Assembly (NCBI GenBank): GCA_947302515.1
Contig: CAMYVT010000001.1
Location: 1 to 64,000 of the forward strand
Source of the DNA: an uncultured Caryophanales bacterium
GTDB taxonomy: Bacteria; Bacillota_I; Bacilli_A; RF39; UBA660
DNA: 64,000 bases
Reading direction: 5' to 3'
Part shown: one piece after another, positions 51,393 to 60,334 of the stretch
How positions within the stretch are numbered: the first letter of the stretch is position 1
How the letters are laid out: every line of letters starts with the position of its first letter
Position numbers and translations under genes: made by a program
Notes under the pieces: model-generated
What the model was told of the DNA's origin: nothing
The model's database searches: none
Seen by the model: only the letters and a program-made list of their open reading frames with translations

Positions 51393-53130
51393 TTATCGTT
51401 TTATTCATTTACTATATGTACCTACAATGGCCTGTAATATGGCTTGTAAGTACTGTTATTTAGAAGATAATACAAAAGATGAATGGAGTAAGTTTGATGC
51501 TCTAGATACTTTAGAATATGCAATAAATAAGTTTAGAGAGAGTAAAGTAATACCATTTAATATATCTTTACATGGAGGAGAAGTAACAACTTTATCTAAA
51601 GAAGATTTTGAAAAAGTAATAGAGTATATTTATAACTATTATAATGATAATAAAATGTTAATAGAATCTAATGGTTTTAATATACCTAATCCTCATATTA
51701 AAACAAACTTATATGATATAAAAAAACATCTAGATACAATAAAAAAATACAATGTATCAATAAGTGGTAGCTTAGATTTACCATTAGATATACATGATAA
51801 ATATAGAGTAACTAAAGGTAATAAAAAAACAAAAGATATTATTTTAGAAAATATAAAAATATTAGAAAGATTACCAAACAAAAAGAAAGTATCAGCAACT
51901 ATTTTTAAAGAACATTTTAATTTAGATAAAATAGTAAAAGATATTAAATATTTAAAAGATAATACTTGCTTAGACATGAATGATTTTAACTTTATGATAG
52001 GTTTTGATTATAATTCTAATGGTATTCTTCATCATATAACAGAAGAAGAACAAATAGAATTATATAATCGTATGAAAGAAGAATTTACAGGCACAGATTT
52101 AGAAGAAGGTCTAAAGAATGCATGGTTTACAGAATTTGGTCCTGGATATTGTACTAATTGTGATAATTGTGGAGAAAAATTCTTCTTATTAGAAAAAAAT
52201 GGAGATATTTATTCATGTGTAAGAGGTCAAAAAAATAAAGATTTTTATTATGGCAATATTTATAAGAATAGTGTAGAAGAAATATTAAATAATTCATTTA
52301 ATAAAATATATCAAGCTCATAATAAATTACCATTCAATGAAGAGTGTTCTAAATGTAAATACTTATATCTTTGTAAAACAGGATGTCCTTTTGTAAAAAA
52401 TACATATAAGATAAATAAATCATATACTTGTAAGTTACAACAAGAATTATATAAAGATTGGTGTTTAGAAGAAGATTATCATAATGATGAAACAGTATAT
52501 GAATATATTAAGAAAATGCATCCGGAAGATATTTTAAAGTATTATCCAACTAGAAATAATGAATATAAAGACTTAAAAGAATTAATAGAAGAAGATCCTA
52601 AATTAAAATATATATATGATTCTGATTCTTATATAATAAAAGTAGATGATGAAGAATATAAATTAGAATCTCAAATATTAAAGAAAGTAAGAAATATTAT
52701 TTATTTAGATAATAATTGTAAAATAAAATTATATATAAAAGATAATATATTAGATGAAGAATCATTATATCCAAATAATAATTCTTTATATATTATGTTA
52801 TTAAGTGGAGATACTATTTTATATGGAGATGAACAAAGACAAAAACAAGCTCATATAATGACTCATCAAGTATATAAAGGAGTATTAGAAAAGAATAAAA
52901 GTGATAAGAAAGGATTCTTTGAAGTAGATATAACAAATCTATTAAAAGAATATTACCCATACTTATCAAAAGATAATGCAAACAACTTATTTGTAACAAC
53001 ATCAGATTTAAGAGATTATCACTATCAAAAACAAAAGAATAATGCCTATTATCATATAGATGCTATCAATCTACCATTTCAAAATATTGAATTTATGCTT
53101 ATAGGAGGAGATAAAAATGATAAAAACTAA
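51379..53130 (+). CDS. Radical SAM/SPASM peptide-modifying enzyme candidate
   Basis: The protein has 583 residues. The SAM cluster motif CNMACKYCYLED is near residue 20, then ISLHGGEVTTL. A SPASM-type Cys set follows (CTNCDNCGEKFFLLEKNGDI, YSCVRGQ, ECSKCKYLYLCKTGCPF, YTCKL), so two auxiliary iron-sulfur clusters are likely. About 200 residues after that form an unrecognised C-terminal domain. SPASM enzymes of this kind usually modify ribosomally made peptides or proteins. The start ATG 51379 is preceded by GAGGATGAT, which is encoded in the end of the upstream gene; earlier ATGs (51364, 51370) are possible. The next gene, a small protein, overlaps by 14 nt and is the likely substrate. Confidence 0.85.
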   Translation: MTTTNYRFIHLLYVPTMACNMACKYCYLEDNTKDEWSKFDALDTLEYAINKFRESKVIPFNISLHGGEVTTLSKEDFEKVIEYIYNYYNDNKMLIESNGFNIPNPHIKTNLYDIKKHLDTIKKYNVSISGSLDLPLDIHDKYRVTKGNKKTKDIILENIKILERLPNKKKVSATIFKEHFNLDKIVKDIKYLKDNTCLDMNDFNFMIGFDYNSNGILHHITEEEQIELYNRMKEEFTGTDLEEGLKNAWFTEFGPGYCTNCDNCGEKFFLLEKNGDIYSCVRGQKNKDFYYGNIYKNSVEEILNNSFNKIYQAHNKLPFNEECSKCKYLYLCKTGCPFVKNTYKINKSYTCKLQQELYKDWCLEEDYHNDETVYEYIKKMHPEDILKYYPTRNNEYKDLKELIEEDPKLKYIYDSDSYIIKVDDEEYKLESQILKKVRNIIYLDNNCKIKLYIKDNILDEESLYPNNNSLYIMLLSGDTILYGDEQRQKQAHIMTHQVYKGVLEKNKSDKKGFFEVDITNLLKEYYPYLSKDNANNLFVTTSDLRDYHYQKQKNNAYYHIDAINLPFQNIEFMLIGGDKNDKN

Positions 53131-53479
53131 TCCAGAAACATTAACAGAAGTAAAAGCAGTTCGTAATGTAATGAGTATAGCTAATTATTATGCAGTATCA
53201 CAAGAATTTATTGATGAAGCATATGATTTTCTTATGCAAGATAAAAATAATTCTATTAAGTGTAGTTTATCTGAAATTAATTTTTTAGCCGGAGGAACTC
53301 CTAAAAAAACTTTTGCTGTAGACAGATCAAATCTAAGTATAGATGGTTTAATAGTAACAGCAGCATTATTAACTGTAATTCCTCACTATACACCATCTTC
53401 ATATTCAGGTGGAGGTGGAGGATTCTCATCAAATAACAATAACAATAATAACAATAACAACAATAATAATAATCACTAG
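53117..53479 (+). CDS. Small protein with Gly and poly-Asn tail, candidate radical SAM substrate
   Basis: The protein has 120 residues. Residues 1-55 are helical (MIKTNPETLTEVKAVRNVMS onwards, with one Cys at about 49), then NFLAGGTPKKTFAV, a hydrophobic stretch LIVTAALLTVIPHY, SSYSGGGGGFSS, 14 consecutive Asn and a final His. The Asn run uses mixed AAT and AAC codons. A leader-like helical half followed by a low-complexity Gly/Ser/Asn tail, coupled to a SPASM enzyme gene, is the pattern of ribosomally made modified peptides. There is no Cys-rich core. AGGAGGAGAT stands before ATG 53117. No homolog is known to me. Confidence 0.65.
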   Translation: MIKTNPETLTEVKAVRNVMSIANYYAVSQEFIDEAYDFLMQDKNNSIKCSLSEINFLAGGTPKKTFAVDRSNLSIDGLIVTAALLTVIPHYTPSSYSGGGGGFSSNNNNNNNNNNNNNNH

Positions 53480-53493
53480 TAGGAGGAATAATA

Positions 53494-54516
53494 ATGGTAG
53501 TAGAAGAAATACATGAAAAAAGATTAAAAGACTATGGAATTAATATTAAAACAAAATTTAAAGATAATGATCAAATATTAGAAAGAAATACTGATCATTC
53601 AAAAGAAGATAATATTCAAAATGGAATAATATTAGAAAAAGATTATTATAAAGATGGAATATTATTAAAAAAAGAAAATATCTTTGATTCTCGTATGATT
53701 TATTCTTATGTCTTTAATGGAGAAGAAACATTTACTTGTAAGAATTGTGGTATGACTGCAGACTTAAAAGAATTTGAATCAGGTTGTCCATATTGTCATA
53801 CATCATATAATATGGAATATCAAAATAAAGAGTTAGGAAGTAAACATTATTATGATTTAACAATTAAAAGCAAAAAGTATATTTATATTACTTATATTAT
53901 AGATTTTATAGTATCATTTATAATTACTCTTACTTTCATAATTAATACTAGTAGAACTTTCTACTTCTTTGATATTTTAAAGGTTATAGCAGGAACAATT
54001 ATTATTAGTTTATTATTATTTTATGTATTTTATTATTTAGATGCTATGATTATACTTCCAGGAATAAGAAGATATAAAGAAAAAATTAATAAAAAACAAG
54101 AAGAATTTTGGAAATCATTAAATTATACAGATCAAGATAAAACTAAATTCTTTAATAATATTAATTATTCTCTTAGACAGTTATATTACAGTGATAAAGA
54201 AAAAAATGTAGTTGATTTTGATATTATAGATTATAATTATTTTAGAAAAAATATCATAAAAGAAGACTTATTTGTAGATGTTAATGTTGAAATAAGAATA
54301 GTTTATTATAGTAATGGCAGAATAAAATCTAAAAAGGATAATAAGACATATAGATTTAAAAAGATAAAAACATCAAAAGAATTAAAAGAGGGAACAAATT
54401 TAATAATATGTCCAAATTGTTCTTCATCAATAAGTGTAATAAATGAAAAATGTGATTATTGTGGGACACCAATTAATTATTATCAAGAATGGTATTTAGA
54501 AAAAGAATTAGATTAG
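53494..54516 (+). CDS. Membrane protein with two zinc ribbons, Tim44-like end
   Basis: The protein has 340 residues. A soluble N-part contains a zinc ribbon (CKNCGMTADLKEFESGCPYC, about residues 80-100), two membrane helices follow (about 128-150 and 160-180), then a domain FVDVNVEIRIVYYSNGR with a final zinc ribbon CPNCSSSISVINEKCDYCG. A Tim44-like fold with a zinc ribbon at the end is known for bacterial membrane proteins of unknown function and resembles this. It lies 14 nt behind the small tail protein gene, with AGGAGG upstream. Confidence 0.65.
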   Translation: MVVEEIHEKRLKDYGINIKTKFKDNDQILERNTDHSKEDNIQNGIILEKDYYKDGILLKKENIFDSRMIYSYVFNGEETFTCKNCGMTADLKEFESGCPYCHTSYNMEYQNKELGSKHYYDLTIKSKKYIYITYIIDFIVSFIITLTFIINTSRTFYFFDILKVIAGTIIISLLLFYVFYYLDAMIILPGIRRYKEKINKKQEEFWKSLNYTDQDKTKFFNNINYSLRQLYYSDKEKNVVDFDIIDYNYFRKNIIKEDLFVDVNVEIRIVYYSNGRIKSKKDNKTYRFKKIKTSKELKEGTNLIICPNCSSSISVINEKCDYCGTPINYYQEWYLEKELD

Positions 54517-54526
54517 AGGTGATACT

Positions 54527-55447
54527 ATGGCAAAAATAGAAAGTCTATCAGAATTAGATGATTATAAGAAACAAAAAGAGTGGGAAAGAAAGACAAGAAA
54601 ACCTATATTTAGAATAATAATTATAGTAGGAATTATATTATTTTCACTTCTATTAGGTGTAATTGTCTACTTTGCAGTAAATGGTCTAATTGGTAAGAAA
54701 GAACCTCCAGTAAATCAAGAATTTATTGGTGAACAAATAGCTTTAGATGATGAAAATGTTCAAATACTATATGAATATGTTACAGTAACTGCTGAAGGAA
54801 GAAGAAATACTAAGTTTGCTGAAAATAAAGAAGTAGCACTTACAAATTTTACTGAAAAAGAGAAATTATATTATTCATTACAATTTGTTAGATCAGAAGA
54901 TATAGAGTTTACTGGTGAATATGATCATAATAAGAGAAAAATATATACTCTTCCTGTAAAAAAAGTAAATGAATATGTAAAAGTATTTTTTGGACCTAAT
55001 GCAATATACAGTCCAGAATCAGCAATGACTTATCCATTTAATTTTTCAGTTAATAAGATGAATGTTGGTCAAATGAAGTATAATAGTGATAGAGATGGTT
55101 ATGATATTGTATTTGATTCAAGATTAATTGCAGAAGAACAACCAAAAGCTATAGAGTCTGTATATGGAAAATTAATAAGTGCATTAAGACAACCAGATGG
55201 TTCAGTAGTTCTTCAAGAAAGAGTAGTATATACTGTTTTAAGAACAGAAAATGGTACATATAGTATTGATATATATAAAGACCCAGAAAAAACTATTAAA
55301 TTAGATACAAAAACTAATATTACAGATGCTGATATACCTCAATTAAATATAGATCCATCAATATATCAATCAACAGCTATAGTAGAATATACTTTTGGTT
55401 TAAATGGATCAACATGTTATTTTAATAGTAGTAGAATTATAATGTAA
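54527..55447 (+). CDS. Single-pass membrane protein, unknown, last of radical SAM operon
   Basis: The protein has 306 residues. A basic cytoplasmic start (about 28 residues, KQKEWERKTRKPIFR) leads to one helix (IIIIVGIILFSLLLGVIVYF) and an extracellular domain of about 250 residues, beta-rich, with one Cys near the C-end. It is not recognised. It begins 10 nt after the previous stop, with GAGGTGAT. Together with the two zinc ribbon membrane proteins it suggests that the radical SAM product acts at the cell surface. Confidence 0.65.
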   Translation: MAKIESLSELDDYKKQKEWERKTRKPIFRIIIIVGIILFSLLLGVIVYFAVNGLIGKKEPPVNQEFIGEQIALDDENVQILYEYVTVTAEGRRNTKFAENKEVALTNFTEKEKLYYSLQFVRSEDIEFTGEYDHNKRKIYTLPVKKVNEYVKVFFGPNAIYSPESAMTYPFNFSVNKMNVGQMKYNSDRDGYDIVFDSRLIAEEQPKAIESVYGKLISALRQPDGSVVLQERVVYTVLRTENGTYSIDIYKDPEKTIKLDTKTNITDADIPQLNIDPSIYQSTAIVEYTFGLNGSTCYFNSSRIIM

Positions 55448-55448
55448 T

Positions 55449-55473
55449 AAAAGACTCCTAATGGAGTTTTTTT
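55449..55473 (+). terminator. Terminator of the radical SAM operon
   Basis: The stem AAGACTCC/GGAGTTTT with a TAAT loop is followed by a T run. Confidence 0.8.
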
Positions 55474-55474
55474 A

Positions 55475-55483
55475 TGATATAAT
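55475..55483 (+). promoter_or_regulatory. Extended -10 promoter of lepA
   Basis: TGATATAAT follows the terminator T tract by one base and lies 23 nt before the lepA start. Confidence 0.65.
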
Positions 55484-55506
55484 ATAAGATGTTTAGGAGG
55501 TCTACT

Positions 55507-57300
55507 ATGAAACAAGAAAATATACGTAATTTTTGTATTATTGCTCATATTGATCATGGAAAAAGTACTTTAGCAGACCGTATTCTAGAAGTAACAGGAG
55601 CTATAGATAAAAGAGAATTAAAAGATCAAATGCTTGATTCTATGGATCTAGAAAGAGAAAGAGGAATAACTATTAAGTTAAATGCAGTACAATTATCATA
55701 TAAAAAGGATAATATAGAGTATCAATTAAATCTAATAGATACTCCAGGACATGTAGATTTCTCATATGAAGTATCACGTTCTCTAGCAGCTTGTGAAGGA
55801 GCATTACTAGTAGTAGATGCTGCTCAAGGAATAGAAGCTCAAACTTTAGCTAATCTATATTTAGCACTAGACAACAATTTAACAATAATACCAGTTATTA
55901 ATAAGATTGATTTACCATCAGCAGATCCAGAAAAAGTAAAAAAAGAATTAGAAAATATTGGATTTGATAAAAAAGATATAGTACTTACTAGTGCAAAGAC
56001 TGGTCAAGGTATAAATGAATTATTAGATAAAATAATAGAAGTAATTCCTTCCCCTAAAGGTGAAGTAAATAAACCATTAAAAGCACTAATCTTTGATAGT
56101 TTATTTGATTCATATCGAGGAGTAATTACCAGTATTAGAGTAGTAGAAGGTAAAGTAAAAACAGGAGATATTATTAAAATGATGGAAACAAATGCTACAT
56201 ATGATGTAGTGGGTCTATCAATTAATAATCCTAAAGAACATGAAATAAAAGAATTAATTGCCGGAGAAGTAGGTTATTTATATGCCTCAATTAAAAGTAT
56301 AAATGATGTTCATGTAGGAGATACCATTACTTTAGAATCTAATCCAGCAGTAGATAGACTTCCAGGATATAAACCAATGAAACCAACAGTATACTGTGGA
56401 ATGTATCCAATAGATTCAAATAAATTTGAAGATTTAAGAGAAGCATTAAATAAATTAAAATTAAATGATGCAGCTTTAACATTTGAACCAGAAACATCTA
56501 AAGCTTTAGGTTTTGGATTTAGATGTGGTTTTTTAGGATTACTTCATATGGAAATAATAGAAGAAAGAATTGAAAGAGAATTTAATATAGATTTAATAGC
56601 TACATCTCCTTCTGTAGTATATGAAGTAGAATTAAATGATAAATCTAAAATTATAGTAGATAATCCTTCTAAAATGCCAAAAAGAGAATCTATTAATAAG
56701 ACATATGAGCCATTCGTAAAATGTAGTATTTTTACTCCAAGTGAATATATTGGACCTATAATGGAATTATGTCAGGATAAAAGAGGAACATTTATTAATA
56801 TAGATTATATTGATACTGAAAGAGTAACAATTAACTATGAATTACCATTATCAGAAATAGTATATGATTTCTTTGATAGATTAAAATCATCTACTAAAGG
56901 ATATGCTTCATTTGATTATGAAGTAATAGGCTATAGAGAAAGTGATTTAGTAAAGATGGATATCTTACTAAATGGAGAAGTAGTAGATGCTTTATCAGTA
57001 ATAGTACATAAAGATTTTGCTTACTCTAGAGGAAAAATAATATGTGAAAAATTAAAAGAAATAATTCCAAGACAGTTATTTGAAGTACCAATACAAGCAG
57101 CTATAGGATCACATATAATATCAAGGGAAACAGTAAAAGCCTTAAGAAAAGATGTACTTGCTAAATGCTATGGTGGAGATGTTACTAGAAAGAAAAAACT
57201 ATTAGAAAAACAAAAAGAAGGAAAGAAGAGAATGAAACAAATAGGCAGTGTAGAAGTGCCTCAAGAAGCATTTTTAACTATTCTCTCAACTAAAGAATAA
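55507..57300 (+). CDS. lepA: Elongation factor 4 (LepA)
   Basis: The protein has 597 residues. GTPase motifs are [14 protein letters not shown] (G1), RGITIK (G2), DTPGHVDF (G3), [11 protein letters not shown] (G4) and SAKTGQG (G5). The LepA-specific C-terminal domain is present with [20 protein letters not shown] and a conserved end [20 protein letters not shown]. It is a ribosome-associated GTPase. ATG 55507 follows TTTAGGAGGT; the longer frame from 55489 would include the ribosome binding site. hemW begins in its stop codon. Confidence 0.97.
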   Translation: MKQENIRNFCIIAHIDHGKSTLADRILEVTGAIDKRELKDQMLDSMDLERERGITIKLNAVQLSYKKDNIEYQLNLIDTPGHVDFSYEVSRSLAACEGALLVVDAAQGIEAQTLANLYLALDNNLTIIPVINKIDLPSADPEKVKKELENIGFDKKDIVLTSAKTGQGINELLDKIIEVIPSPKGEVNKPLKALIFDSLFDSYRGVITSIRVVEGKVKTGDIIKMMETNATYDVVGLSINNPKEHEIKELIAGEVGYLYASIKSINDVHVGDTITLESNPAVDRLPGYKPMKPTVYCGMYPIDSNKFEDLREALNKLKLNDAALTFEPETSKALGFGFRCGFLGLLHMEIIEERIEREFNIDLIATSPSVVYEVELNDKSKIIVDNPSKMPKRESINKTYEPFVKCSIFTPSEYIGPIMELCQDKRGTFINIDYIDTERVTINYELPLSEIVYDFFDRLKSSTKGYASFDYEVIGYRESDLVKMDILLNGEVVDALSVIVHKDFAYSRGKIICEKLKEIIPRQLFEVPIQAAIGSHIISRETVKALRKDVLAKCYGGDVTRKKKLLEKQKEGKKRMKQIGSVEVPQEAFLTILSTKE

Positions 57301-58397
57301 TGATTAAGAACTGTTATATACATATTCCTTTCTGTAGTAATATCTGTTCATATTGTGATTTCTGTAAAGAGTACTATGATAAAAATAAAGTAAAAATATA
57401 TTTAGAAAAATTATCTAAAGAAATATCTAATACTTATAATAATGAATTATTAGGAACAATCTATATAGGAGGAGGAACTCCTACTTGCTTAGATAAAGAT
57501 GAATTAAAAGAATTATTTAAAATAATTAATAAATTAAATAAATCTAGTAATATAGAATTCACAATAGAAGGAAATATAGAATCTATTACAAAAGAAAAAT
57601 TAGATTTATTTAAAGAAAATAATATTAATAGAATAAGTATAGGTATAGAATCAATTAATAGTAATAATTTAAATATCTTAGATAGAAAATCTAACAAAGA
57701 AGAAATAATAAATAAAATAAATCTAATAAGAGAATCTGGTATAGATAATATTAATGTAGATTTAATATATGCTCTACCAAATGAAACAATAGAAGATGTA
57801 ATAAACGATTTAGATTTTATTACTTCGTTAGAAGTAACACATATTTCAACATATTCATTAATTATAGAAGATCATACTATCTTAGGTATAAATAAAACAA
57901 AACCTATAAATGATGAATTAGATGAAAAAATGTATAAAGTAATAACTAAATACTTAAAAGAAAAAGAATTTATTCACTATGAAATAAGTAATTTCTCAAA
58001 AGAAAATTATGAGTCTAAACATAATCTATGTTATTGGCATAATGAAGAGTATTATGGTTTTGGTTTAGGAGCAGCATCATACATTAATTCTATTAGAAGA
58101 ACAAATACTAGATCACTTAATAATTATCCAAATAAATATGTAGAAGAAGAATATTTAGATATAGATGATAAAATAGAATATGAAATAATATTAAATCTAA
58201 GATTACTAGAAGGAATAAATCTAAATAATTTTAAAAATAAATATCATAAAGAATTAAAAGAATTATATAATTATCAAGAATTAATAAATAATAATTTACT
58301 AGTAGAAAATAATAATTATTTATATATACCAGAAGATTTATTATATGTGAGTAATGAAATAATAGTAAAATTATTAGATAAGAAAGTAGGGATATAA
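57300..58397 (+). CDS. hemW: Radical SAM heme chaperone HemW
   Basis: The protein has 365 residues. The motif CSNICSYCDFC is the iron-sulfur site with HemW's additional Cys, and IYIGGGTPTCLD and HYEISNFSKENYESKHNLCY follow. It lacks the features needed for a real coproporphyrinogen oxidase and is probably the heme-insertion chaperone. It starts at TAATG overlapping lepA, an order also found in Bacillus. The C-terminal domain has degenerate winged-helix character. Confidence 0.9.
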   Translation: MIKNCYIHIPFCSNICSYCDFCKEYYDKNKVKIYLEKLSKEISNTYNNELLGTIYIGGGTPTCLDKDELKELFKIINKLNKSSNIEFTIEGNIESITKEKLDLFKENNINRISIGIESINSNNLNILDRKSNKEEIINKINLIRESGIDNINVDLIYALPNETIEDVINDLDFITSLEVTHISTYSLIIEDHTILGINKTKPINDELDEKMYKVITKYLKEKEFIHYEISNFSKENYESKHNLCYWHNEEYYGFGLGAASYINSIRRTNTRSLNNYPNKYVEEEYLDIDDKIEYEIILNLRLLEGINLNNFKNKYHKELKELYNYQELINNNLLVENNNYLYIPEDLLYVSNEIIVKLLDKKVGI

Positions 58398-58978
58398 TGG
58401 AAAAAGAAGAAATGTTTTTAGATGAGTTGAGTTATATAGAAGATGAAAATTATAGTGAAGCTCTTTTAAATATTATTAATATGTTACCAGATTATTGGTT
58501 TCATGAACCAGCCGCATCAACAGGTAAATATCATCCAGAATATGCTAATGGAGAAGGTGGATTATTAAGACACTCTAAAGCTGCTATGAGAATAGGTTTA
58601 GAACTATTAAATAATCCAGCTATAGGAGATAAATATACTCCTAGAGAAAAAGATTTAATGTTAATGTCTCTACTTGTACATGATGGCCTAAAACTAGGTA
58701 TACCGCAAGAAAAATATACTAGATTTGATCATCCAATATTAATGGGACAATTTGTAGTAGATAATAAAGATGAAATAGGACTTAATGAGGAAGATGCTAT
58801 ATTTATGCAAGATGTTATTAAAACTCATATGGGTAATTGGACAACAGACTATAATGGAAATGAAGTACTAGAAAAGCCAAAAACAAAATATCAGAATTTT
58901 GTTCATATGTGTGATTATCTAGCATCTCGTAAATGTCTATTAGTTCCATTTGACAAAGATAACAAAATAAGTGTCTAA
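58397..58978 (+). CDS. HD-domain protein
   Basis: The protein has 193 residues. HSKAAMRIGLEL, SLLVHDGLKLG (the HD motif), FDHPILMGQFV and TKTHMGNW-like (IKTHMGNWTT) give the metal ligands of an HD phosphohydrolase. The substrate is unknown. It starts at TAATG on the hemW stop. The stop codon is in a strong terminator. Possible roles include nucleotide hydrolysis. Confidence 0.82.
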   Translation: MEKEEMFLDELSYIEDENYSEALLNIINMLPDYWFHEPAASTGKYHPEYANGEGGLLRHSKAAMRIGLELLNNPAIGDKYTPREKDLMLMSLLVHDGLKLGIPQEKYTRFDHPILMGQFVVDNKDEIGLNEEDAIFMQDVIKTHMGNWTTDYNGNEVLEKPKTKYQNFVHMCDYLASRKCLLVPFDKDNKISV

Positions 58979-58993
58979 TAGACACTTATTTTA
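58965..58993 (+). terminator. Terminator after the HD gene
   Basis: The 12-bp stem AAATAAGTGTCT/AGACACTTATTT with an AAT loop contains the stop codon. The T tract is short. Confidence 0.8.
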
Positions 58994-59043
58994 TTGTCGT
59001 AATAAATAAAATTTGATAAGATAAGACTAGAAGGTGGTAAAGA

Positions 59044-59583
59044 ATGAAGAAGGGAAAAAAGAGGTATACTAAGAAAGATGTATATAAGACATTTTTTACA
59101 GCTTTTTTCTTAGTAATACTAGTAACTGCAATAGGTTATTTTATACTAAGTACTGATTGGTTAAGACCCAGTATTAATGAAATATCAGCAAGCTATATTT
59201 CATTAAATACAGCATATAAAACAGATATGTTAAAAATAACTAATCTTCAAAGATTATCAGATAATAAAGGAATAAGTAAAAGTAATAAAAATAGTAAAAC
59301 CTTCCAAATAACAGGAGAAATAGATTCAACATATAAAATAGTACTTTACCACTTAGGAGAAAGAATAGATGAAAAGAATGTTCATTTCTATTTAGAAAAT
59401 GAAAATAATAAAACAATGACTGGTTTATTATCAGATTTAAAAGAAACAGAAGATGGAGGAAAATTAGTATTTGAAGGTACCATAAAAGATGGAAAAAATT
59501 GGAATTTAAAATTATGGGTATCTAAAGAATATAATGATAATATTAATAATGTATCATATGAAATAAGAATTAAAACAAGTTAG
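59044..59583 (+). CDS. Membrane-anchored protein, unknown
   Basis: The protein has 179 residues. A basic start (MKKGKKRYTKKDVYK) is followed by one helix (FFTAFFLVILVTAIGYFILS) and an extracytoplasmic beta-rich domain. The junction IGYFILSTDWLRPS resembles SipW-type signals only loosely. Not recognised. AAGGTGGTAAAG precedes ATG 59044, and tmk follows directly after its stop, so the two are co-transcribed. Confidence 0.65.
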   Translation: MKKGKKRYTKKDVYKTFFTAFFLVILVTAIGYFILSTDWLRPSINEISASYISLNTAYKTDMLKITNLQRLSDNKGISKSNKNSKTFQITGEIDSTYKIVLYHLGERIDEKNVHFYLENENNKTMTGLLSDLKETEDGGKLVFEGTIKDGKNWNLKLWVSKEYNDNINNVSYEIRIKTS

Positions 59584-59592
59584 GTGATCAAG

Positions 59593-60261
59593 ATGAAAGG
59601 AAAAATAATTGTTATTGAAGGAACAGACTGTTCTGGTAAAGAAACACAATCTAAATTGTTAGAAGAAAAATTAAATAAAGAAAATAAAAAATGTGTTAGA
59701 TTTAGTTTTCCAATGTATGATACACCAACTGGTAAAATAGTAGGAGGAGATTATCTAGGAAAACCAGAAATATCACCATCACTATTTAAAGAGGGCGCAG
59801 TAAATGTAGATCCATACGTAGTATGTTTATATTATGCAGCTGATAGAAAATATAATATGCCTAAAATAGAAGAATATTTAAATAAAGGATATTTTGTAAT
59901 ATTAGATAGATATACTACATCAAATCTTGCTCATCAAGGTAGTAAAATAAAAGATCCAGATGAAAGATTTAATATGTATCAATGGATAGATAAATTAGAA
60001 TATTGGTTATTAAAATTACCAAAACCAGATATTACAATATTTCTTCATGTACCATTCGAAAATACTATTGAATTAAGAAAGAATAGAGAATTTATTGATG
60101 AACATGAAAAATCAGAAGAACATTTAAAAAATGCTGAAAAAGCATATATAGAATTATCAGAATTATATAATTGGAATAGAATAGAATGCATTAAAAATAA
60201 TGAATTAAGATCAATAGAAGATATAAACGAAGAAATAATGAAAATAATAAAAGAACTATAA
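59593..60261 (+). CDS. tmk: Thymidylate kinase
   Basis: The protein has 222 residues. P-loop IEGTDCSGKETQSKLLEEKL, FPMYDTPTGKIVGGDYLG, LDRYTTSNLAHQG (the DRY/DRF motif) and a lid region with EFIDEHEKSEEH are present. It phosphorylates dTMP to dTDP. The sequence is closer to an atypical branch than to the E. coli enzyme (Asp-Cys after IEGT). ATG 59593 has AGGTGAT upstream; GTG 59584 is part of that site. The stop codon is in a terminator. Confidence 0.88.
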   Translation: MKGKIIVIEGTDCSGKETQSKLLEEKLNKENKKCVRFSFPMYDTPTGKIVGGDYLGKPEISPSLFKEGAVNVDPYVVCLYYAADRKYNMPKIEEYLNKGYFVILDRYTTSNLAHQGSKIKDPDERFNMYQWIDKLEYWLLKLPKPDITIFLHVPFENTIELRKNREFIDEHEKSEEHLKNAEKAYIELSELYNWNRIECIKNNELRSIEDINEEIMKIIKEL

Positions 60262-60276
60262 AATAGTTCTTTTTTA
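60251..60276 (+). terminator. Terminator of tmk
   Basis: The stem AAGAACTAT/ATAGTTCTT with an AAA loop that includes part of the stop codon is followed by six T. Confidence 0.85.
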
Positions 60277-60334
60277 GTGTAAAGTAAAACAATTAAGTAA
60301 GTATAAATACTATAAATTATTATATAATATAATT

